Positions 58,675 through 64,000 of a stretch of 64,000 bases of DNA are shown here, one piece after another. Source of the DNA: Oidiodendron maius Zn (taxonomy: Eukaryota > Ascomycota > Leotiomycetes > Myxotrichaceae). How positions within the stretch are numbered: position 1 is the first letter of the stretch; every line of letters begins with the position of its first letter. Position numbers and translations under genes: made by a program. Under the pieces are notes generated by a model that saw only the letters and a program-made list of their open reading frames with translations, did no database searches and was not told the DNA's origin. Where the stretch lies: assembly GCA_000827325.1 (NCBI GenBank), contig KN832870.1, positions 2,976,001 through 3,040,000 of the forward strand. The letters run 5' to 3'.

Positions 58675-59377
58675 TGATTTGTGAGATGAAGGCCTTTTCT
58701 CTTATTAGGTTCTCTGGATCAGGAGAATATGATACGATGCAAATTGTAGACTTGGGAGATGCAAAGGGTAGAAGGGATAGCGGAGCACAATAAATATTCC
58801 AAAGATCTCGTATTCCCTAGCGCCGAACCAAGTCTCGACCCCTTCCCTCCGTCACGAAATCCTGTCTTCCATGAAGAAACTCGATAACCACCCTTGTCTC
58901 ACATCCACACGCCAACCTTTTTAGCGTAGGGCACTAAAATTAGGTCCCGCAAGCTAAATTTAAGCGATCTTTAAATCTCAGTGCGACGTGCAACAAAACT
59001 GGTGAAAACCAACTTCACTTCGTTATAGCTTTCGCAATTTTAATCGCAGTAAAAATCCAAAGACGGTGTTTTCATAAGATGCTCCTGGCCTTCTTTCAAC
59101 CCAATATTTAGAGAGTTTGAAGAACTCTTTTTCGTCAGCTTTTTGCGTTGATTCGGCGCTAAGATCCAGGCCAGGAGCACTAAAATTCTAGCGAGAGGGA
59201 AGTGCCGAACGCTAAGTACAAGTGAAGCCATGATCCAGTAAATCCAAGGCTATTTAAAGAAACTCCCCAGTCCTTGTGGGCCTGAGATACGAGGTTCTAG
59301 ACCCGCCGACGTTCTGGAATGGTTGACGCAACGTAGCATACAAACTTTTCTCTCGCCTCGGACCTTGAACCTTGGAA
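58675..59377. repeat. intergenic with lone GCGACGTGCAACAAA copy and short inverted repeat
   Basis: At 58982-58998 the sequence TGCGACGTGCAACAAAA, preceded by CAG, is another member of the repeat family concentrated at 46-48 kb. A perfect 12-bp inverted repeat (TGCTCCTGGCCT at 59080-59091 and its complement at 59168-59179) and two direct copies of GCACTAAAATT (near 58930 and 59177) flank it. No gene was recognised; a frame at 59040-59231 (minus) has no signature. Confidence 0.6.
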
Positions 59378-59827
59378 TTATGCCCCGATCACTCGCCATC
59401 CCATAGGGACAAGCAGGGACAAGAGTGCCAGAAATAGAAGAGGCCTGGAGCTTTGTTTTCTGAAAGCCGGACTAGATTTCGCCTTCGATGAAGAAAGGGG
59501 GGTGGCCGTCGGAACAGGGACTGTGGCCGTCGAAATAGGCATGGCAGAGTTGGAGGTCGAGGAGCTTGTGGAGGAGTTTGTTGACGGGACGGCTGATAAG
59601 AGAGCGGCTGTCACGGATACAAAAATATCAGAGGTAACAGTTGAGGGTTTTAGAGTCAACGTGGTCTCTGTCCACTCGACCCAGCAGTCTTCCGAGTGGC
59701 TTGCGTGCTCAGATACGCAAGCTAAGTAATCGTCGGCAGCGTCCCCGGTGAGCACGAGCGTCCATTTGGTCCCTGGAGATCCTTGGCTCACTTTTTGAGG
59801 GGGTAGTTCTTCAAGGAAGAGTTCCAT
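59378..59827 (-). CDS. Ser/Thr-rich ORF with C-terminal hydrophobic segment (hypothetical)
   Basis: Open frame of 149 residues with an ATG start. The first 85 residues look folded (KWTLVLTGDAADDYLACV, CWVEWTETTLTL). They are followed by a Ser/Thr-rich linker (STSSSTSNSAM...) and a terminal hydrophobic stretch (RPLLFLALLSLLVPMGW). The linker plus hydrophobic tail resembles a GPI-anchored wall protein, but no signal peptide is visible. Either an upstream exon is missing, or it is tail-anchored, or the gene is broken. Confidence 0.45.
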   Translation of the reverse strand: MELFLEELPPQKVSQGSPGTKWTLVLTGDAADDYLACVSEHASHSEDCWVEWTETTLTLKPSTVTSDIFVSVTAALLSAVPSTNSSTSSSTSNSAMPISTATVPVPTATPLSSSKAKSSPAFRKQSSRPLLFLALLSLLVPMGWRVIGA

Positions 59828-60143
59828 TTTGAAGCTGAAGCGGATCCACAGCTGAAGCGTAAGAGAGTTCGGGTGATATGAGTATTGGGATAGACTTGCT
59901 GTTGGAGAGATGTCTATGATCCGTTGGTAGAAGATACTAGAAGACTAATCCAAATTCAGCATCATTATTCACTTGTAATCACAGATTATTCCAGCTTTGA
60001 ATATGTTTAAGTTATTCAAATACATATTAGCCAGCGCCTTCGCCAAATAGCTGTACATAACGAGCGCCATGTAAAAACATGTACCTAAAGATCTACCTAA
60101 TAAAACAGACTCACGCCAACCAGAAAACGCCATCACATAGATC

Positions 60144-63100
60144 TCATATCCCATCATCCGAATTCCTCTCCTCGAACTTGTCGACAATCTCCTTCACTCG
60201 TCCCTTCGCCTTGGCTCTCGGGGTCGGCTCACTATTCTCGGATTCTTTTCCATCAGTATCCTCAACGAAGAGGGAAGTTTCGGCTGGCAGCACAGGCGAT
60301 TCCGCTTCTCGCAGACTTCTATTGGAGCCCTTCTTGCTCTTCAAGCTGCCTATATCGCTCTTGTCATCAGCAACATCCTGGTTGACGACCCGCAGCTTCT
60401 CTTTCGGCACTGTGAACATAACCTGAACAACACGATTCTGCACTGCCCGTTCGATATCCCACTCATCTTCTTCAAGATCTCCAGTTGTTGAAGCAGCGAC
60501 ACTGGCCAGATCACCTGCAAACGCACTGCTCCGTGCTGTGCCTCGAGATCGGGTCTCCATATCCTCACTGTCTTCCCAGTCCCCTCTGCCCTGCTTCCGG
60601 CGTAAGAGTGTAGCGCTTGCACTAACGGTGCGTCTAGGCTTTGCCTCGCTGCCTTGTTCCGGTCGGGTCGGGCTTGGTGTTCTTGGGCTGGGTTGTGCTT
60701 CTTTCGTATTCTCCGATGCAGTTTCCCCTGTAAATGCTCTGCGCAAGCTGCCCAGCCAAGTATTTCTTCCCTTGCCAATGGCGGGATTCTTACTTTTAGA
60801 CGGACTACCAGGGGCAGAGTCAGGGGAGGAAGGAGAGTGACTTGTCGAAGAATCTCGGTCGTACAGGTATACCTCCTCACCAGGCCTTGGTAAGAGTGTC
60901 TCGCCTTCCGCTTGCAACGCCAGGAAGCTGGTGTGCGCTGTAGCAAAGCTACTTGTGCCGCTTCCTGAACTCCTAGGAGGATGTCTTGAATCTTGGGCTG
61001 TGCCCATTGTGCCCGCATTTACCGCTAAGAGGTTGAAAGGGTTTACGGCATTTGTAATGAAGCCACGGAGAGAATTGGATCTTTGTGACGAAGAGCCCGA
61101 TCGAGATACTGAAGATATGGAGACACTATGATTAGACAGGCTGCTACCTGCGCGGTCGTACTCTTCTTCACCCATGGAAGAGACGATCGTCTGTCCGACG
61201 GAGATTCGAGGTCGACGACTTGGCGAAACACGACCCATTGAGGAATGGGAACGAGCTTGGGACTCCAGAAGGGCATCAGCAGCCGCCCAATCAGAGAACC
61301 ACTGTTGGACTTCCTGGCCATGAGGGTGAGTTGGGCTTTCTGGATCTGGAGACGGATTGCGACTGGAGCGAAGAGGAGCAGAGAAGTTCGGAGGATGTGG
61401 ATCTCTGAAGGGGTCGGAATAGCGATTCGAGTGGGCTGATGCTGCTGCGGGATCACCGAATGCCACACCAACTCCTATGTCTGATATCTGAGAGGCGTGG
61501 TCATCCTCATCCGCCTCATAGATTGGGTGGATGGGTCCAGCGGTAGTAAGAGTGTTACTCCTAGCCAAATCAGAGGTCGGGGTCGGCTGGTAGTATCCTC
61601 GTGTATTTGACGTATGCAGCGGTTTTCGAGTGATCTGGGTTTCCAATGACGGGAATGCGTTCTCTCCAGGACCGTAAACTTGAGAAGGATCCGAGTACGG
61701 GTTGACAAGAGGATACCGTCCATCGCTCTGTCTCATTTCGCCATTGGGAGAGTAGTAATTGCACGTTCCAGCACTCAGACTCTGGATGTGTTTCTCTCGC
61801 TCTTCTACCTCGGTGTTTCTGTGGCGCCGACGAAACCAAAGCCATATTGCAACTGTTATCAAGACGGCTGCGACGCCAACTCCGAGTCCGATCCCGAGGC
61901 CAAGCTTCATTTTGTCGTCGGCGGCGGATGATGAATGTGTTGTACTGGCGTCAATAGCAGCTATGTAGGCTGGATTCGTGTAGTTTGAGATCCATGACAG
62001 GCTTGTGGTGTTTAGAAACATCGGCTGTACATTGGATGTGGCATCTCTCTTCGAGTTGGATGAGCTCGAAATATTATACCCACCAAGAACCATCATGATG
62101 TTCCCAGGGAGCATCACCGCACCATGGCCATACATCCCGGTTCCCGGAGGCTGTTTCGAGGGAATATCCCACGCCCAATCTCCAGCGCCCCCAAATCCAG
62201 TTCCTAACTCGAGTACAGCAAGTTGTGGATCTGCAGCTTGGCTCACATCACCAACCCACCCTCCAAGCACAATAATCTTTGAGCCATCTTCAGACAAAAC
62301 AGCTGTATGGCCCGACCTGCTATCGATGCTAGTCAAAGTGCTCTTGACTGCCAACTCAGTGTTGGTATTCGAAGGCGATGGTGAATCCACCGTGATGAAA
62401 CTCCAGCTCTCTTCAGGCGTGCTCCAGATTGCAACTTGACTCATATTGATAAACGCAGTCTGCGTGTGCCCTCCCAAAAGCACGAAGTTTTGTTGCTGGG
62501 TCACCAGCCCCGAGCCATTCGAGTATGTTGGGGTTAGCCCAGTAATCGTGAATCCGGCTTCAGCAATTGGCGGCGCATTACTTTGAGTGATCTCCAGAGC
62601 ATAATCGGACGAACCGGGGGTAAGACGTAGCATATGGCTGGAGTACGAACCCGCTGATTGCCATGTAGAGGGCGTGGACGAAGAGTTGGGACACATTCCT
62701 CCGAAGACGTAGATAAAAGTATCAGAACTATTCGCCTGAACGAAAGGAGAGAAGGCGAAGCTCTTGGAGAGAAAGTTCGCTCCAGTTAGGTATGCAGGGG
62801 TAATACCACTCGGAAGTGTCGTCTTCTTTCTCGTCCAAGTCCCATTGCCATTCGAGGTTGTATTTGTTGCCGTGAATGTCCATAACGAACTGCCGAGGGT
62901 AGAACAAGAGCCAGCATAAACAGAGATTTGGCCGTCTGATGATATGGATGGGACAAATGCCTCGGAATTGTCGCTGGTAAATGGCAAATTCGATGAGAGT
63001 GTCTCGATAGCTATACTCGACGAAAGAGTAGACGAGATGTTCACAGACCCAAAGTAGTAGTCTGTTGTCGAGGGATGCTGGAGAAGGACGTAGGCAATAT

Positions 63101-63224
63101 CCCTATTCCAGGCCGAGCTTGAGGGCAGGAGGATAGTTGACGGATTGTATGGCAATGACTGAGATACTGCCATGGCGGAGAGAGATGCCAATGCCAAAAG
63201 GCCAGATATATATGGCGCCCTCAT
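60144..63224 (-). CDS. kelch/galactose-oxidase-type ectodomain protein with one TM and long cytoplasmic tail
   Basis: Intronless type I membrane protein of 1026 residues. The start is MRAPYIS; the open frame extends 13 codons upstream but only from a GTG. Residues 1-22 are a signal peptide. Residues about 30-430 form a kelch-like beta-propeller, with blade marks VFGGMCP (about 174-180), LLGGHTQ (about 249-255), VLGGWVG (about 319-325) and VLGGYNI (about 379-385), and many NxS/T sequons. One TM helix (about 441-464, LGLGIGLGVGVAAVLITV) precedes RRRHR. The 550-residue cytoplasmic tail is Ser/Pro-rich and disordered, ending with a charged coil (VKEIVDKFEERNSDDGI). Similar proteins are annotated only as cell-wall-anchored or kelch proteins; a cell-surface sensor or adhesion role is a guess. 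Confidence 0.85.
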   Translation of the reverse strand: MRAPYISGLLALASLSAMAVSQSLPYNPSTILLPSSSAWNRDIAYVLLQHPSTTDYYFGSVNISSTLSSSIAIETLSSNLPFTSDNSEAFVPSISSDGQISVYAGSCSTLGSSLWTFTATNTTSNGNGTWTRKKTTLPSGITPAYLTGANFLSKSFAFSPFVQANSSDTFIYVFGGMCPNSSSTPSTWQSAGSYSSHMLRLTPGSSDYALEITQSNAPPIAEAGFTITGLTPTYSNGSGLVTQQQNFVLLGGHTQTAFINMSQVAIWSTPEESWSFITVDSPSPSNTNTELAVKSTLTSIDSRSGHTAVLSEDGSKIIVLGGWVGDVSQAADPQLAVLELGTGFGGAGDWAWDIPSKQPPGTGMYGHGAVMLPGNIMMVLGGYNISSSSNSKRDATSNVQPMFLNTTSLSWISNYTNPAYIAAIDASTTHSSSAADDKMKLGLGIGLGVGVAAVLITVAIWLWFRRRHRNTEVEEREKHIQSLSAGTCNYYSPNGEMRQSDGRYPLVNPYSDPSQVYGPGENAFPSLETQITRKPLHTSNTRGYYQPTPTSDLARSNTLTTAGPIHPIYEADEDDHASQISDIGVGVAFGDPAAASAHSNRYSDPFRDPHPPNFSAPLRSSRNPSPDPESPTHPHGQEVQQWFSDWAAADALLESQARSHSSMGRVSPSRRPRISVGQTIVSSMGEEEYDRAGSSLSNHSVSISSVSRSGSSSQRSNSLRGFITNAVNPFNLLAVNAGTMGTAQDSRHPPRSSGSGTSSFATAHTSFLALQAEGETLLPRPGEEVYLYDRDSSTSHSPSSPDSAPGSPSKSKNPAIGKGRNTWLGSLRRAFTGETASENTKEAQPSPRTPSPTRPEQGSEAKPRRTVSASATLLRRKQGRGDWEDSEDMETRSRGTARSSAFAGDLASVAASTTGDLEEDEWDIERAVQNRVVQVMFTVPKEKLRVVNQDVADDKSDIGSLKSKKGSNRSLREAESPVLPAETSLFVEDTDGKESENSEPTPRAKAKGRVKEIVDKFEERNSDDGI

Positions 63225-64000
63225 GATATGCGCTGTCGAGGTAAGGTTGATACTCGAGCGCACCAGCTATCGCATTATCGTCACTCCGCCTGGTTGGTTA
63301 ACATGGGGATCCGTTCGCAGCTGGCAGATGCGGGACGGAGCACAGGCCCTCGAACTCTGGAGTCAACCAACTGGGAGAATCGGCGTGCCGCAGCTCTCGT
63401 ATGCAATCTGCCGGGGCGGGAGGTGTAATAACTGCTGTGAAAGACCTGAAAAGCGGCCACCTCACTATAAACAGGTCGAGCTGCAATATTCTGGCTCGGC
63501 CACGGTCGACAGCGGCCAGGCTCGGTCGGGGAGACTGGGCATTGTTGATGTGCGGCCGCGTCGTGTTGCCATGGCGACGGGTGCAAGAAGTAGGGGGAGC
63601 CACCAACTGTTGCTGAGCATCCATGCTCGAGACCTGGACGCCACATTCTAGATGCATGGTCGAGACCGAGCACCTCAGCCGCCCATTCGTAGGCTGGACA
63701 GCTCTGTTATTGAAACATCGCGATCCTCACTGTACCGTTTTTAGGGTGAAGCATGAACTGGGACATTTGCGGGGATGGCGTATACCTCGGCTGCTTCCAT
63801 GCTTACTACTCCTACCGCTTGTAGCTCCAAAACCAAACTCGTACATGCTTGAATACTCGGCTCTACTGTATGGTCAAGATATGTTGTCAATTAACTAACA
63901 CATCCCATGGTACAGTATAGCAGAGCATATATCCATCTACAATGCCAGTCTGCACGCTCCACCTCCTCTCGCTCGCTCCATCGACGGACATCCCCAAATT
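63225..64000. other. upstream region of kelch gene, right window edge
   Basis: About 775 bp. The part at 63300-63660 is GC-rich with overlapping open frames on both strands (63172-63651 plus; 63281-63673 minus), none with a signature. It probably holds the promoter of the kelch gene. Confidence 0.45.

Noticed and set aside
63172-63657. Frames of 120-160 codons on both strands at the right edge
   Set aside because: Mutually overlapping and featureless. The plus one also overlaps the kelch gene's signal-peptide region in antisense.

Overview
This window looks like nuclear DNA of a filamentous ascomycete (Pezizomycotina). It has short introns (mostly 46-120 nt) with CTAAC/CTAAT-type branch sites, intron-bearing genes on both strands with long intergenic spaces, and recognisable fungal housekeeping genes (THO2, VPS17, CSN6, mitochondrial EF-G2, a Ysc84-type actin regulator). 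It also has fungal nutrient genes (PHO84-type phosphate symporter, FRE-type ferric reductase, DHA1 drug-type MFS) and decayed repeat-derived DNA. I cannot fix the class or species. All exon models were built by hand from reading frames and splice motifs, with no alignment or transcript data.

Layout. 0-5 kb: repeat-like DNA with a 127-bp foldback, then a six-exon MFS transporter (minus). 5-9.2 kb: a Rid-family protein and a ferric reductase (plus). 9.7-15.3 kb: two large nuclear-looking proteins of unknown function, one with a HEPN-like RNxxxH motif and a SUMO-interaction motif. 15.7-18.7 kb: CSN6 and a zinc polyol-type dehydrogenase. 20.1-27.7 kb: VPS17, mitochondrial EF-G2 and a SYLF-domain protein. 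29-29.3 kb: a relic of the homoserine O-acetyltransferase C-terminus. 29.9-37.2 kb: THO2 (about 2397 residues). 37.8-39.85 kb: a decayed F-box/LRR-like gene. 42.9-45.3 kb: the phosphate symporter, with CACGTG boxes far upstream. 45.9-48.2 kb: an intergenic cluster of a short repeat related to GCGATGTGCAACAAA, in both orientations. 48.7-50.3 kb: acyl-CoA dehydrogenase. 50.8-51.6 kb: a lone Copia-type gag fragment. 52.7-58 kb: a very large CorA-like protein. 58.1-63.2 kb: a small secreted protein, a Ser/Thr-rich membrane-tail ORF, and a kelch ectodomain/single-TM/long-tail protein.

The genes do not form a metabolic cluster. They are core and nutrient genes separated by islands of relics and repeats. 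The most unexpected signals are (1) a high share of GC-AG introns: three of about 34 models need one and a fourth probably does, (2) the dispersed GCGATRTGCAACAAA repeat family, which weakly resembles Tc1/mariner or mimp termini, and (3) the HEPN-like plus SIM protein.
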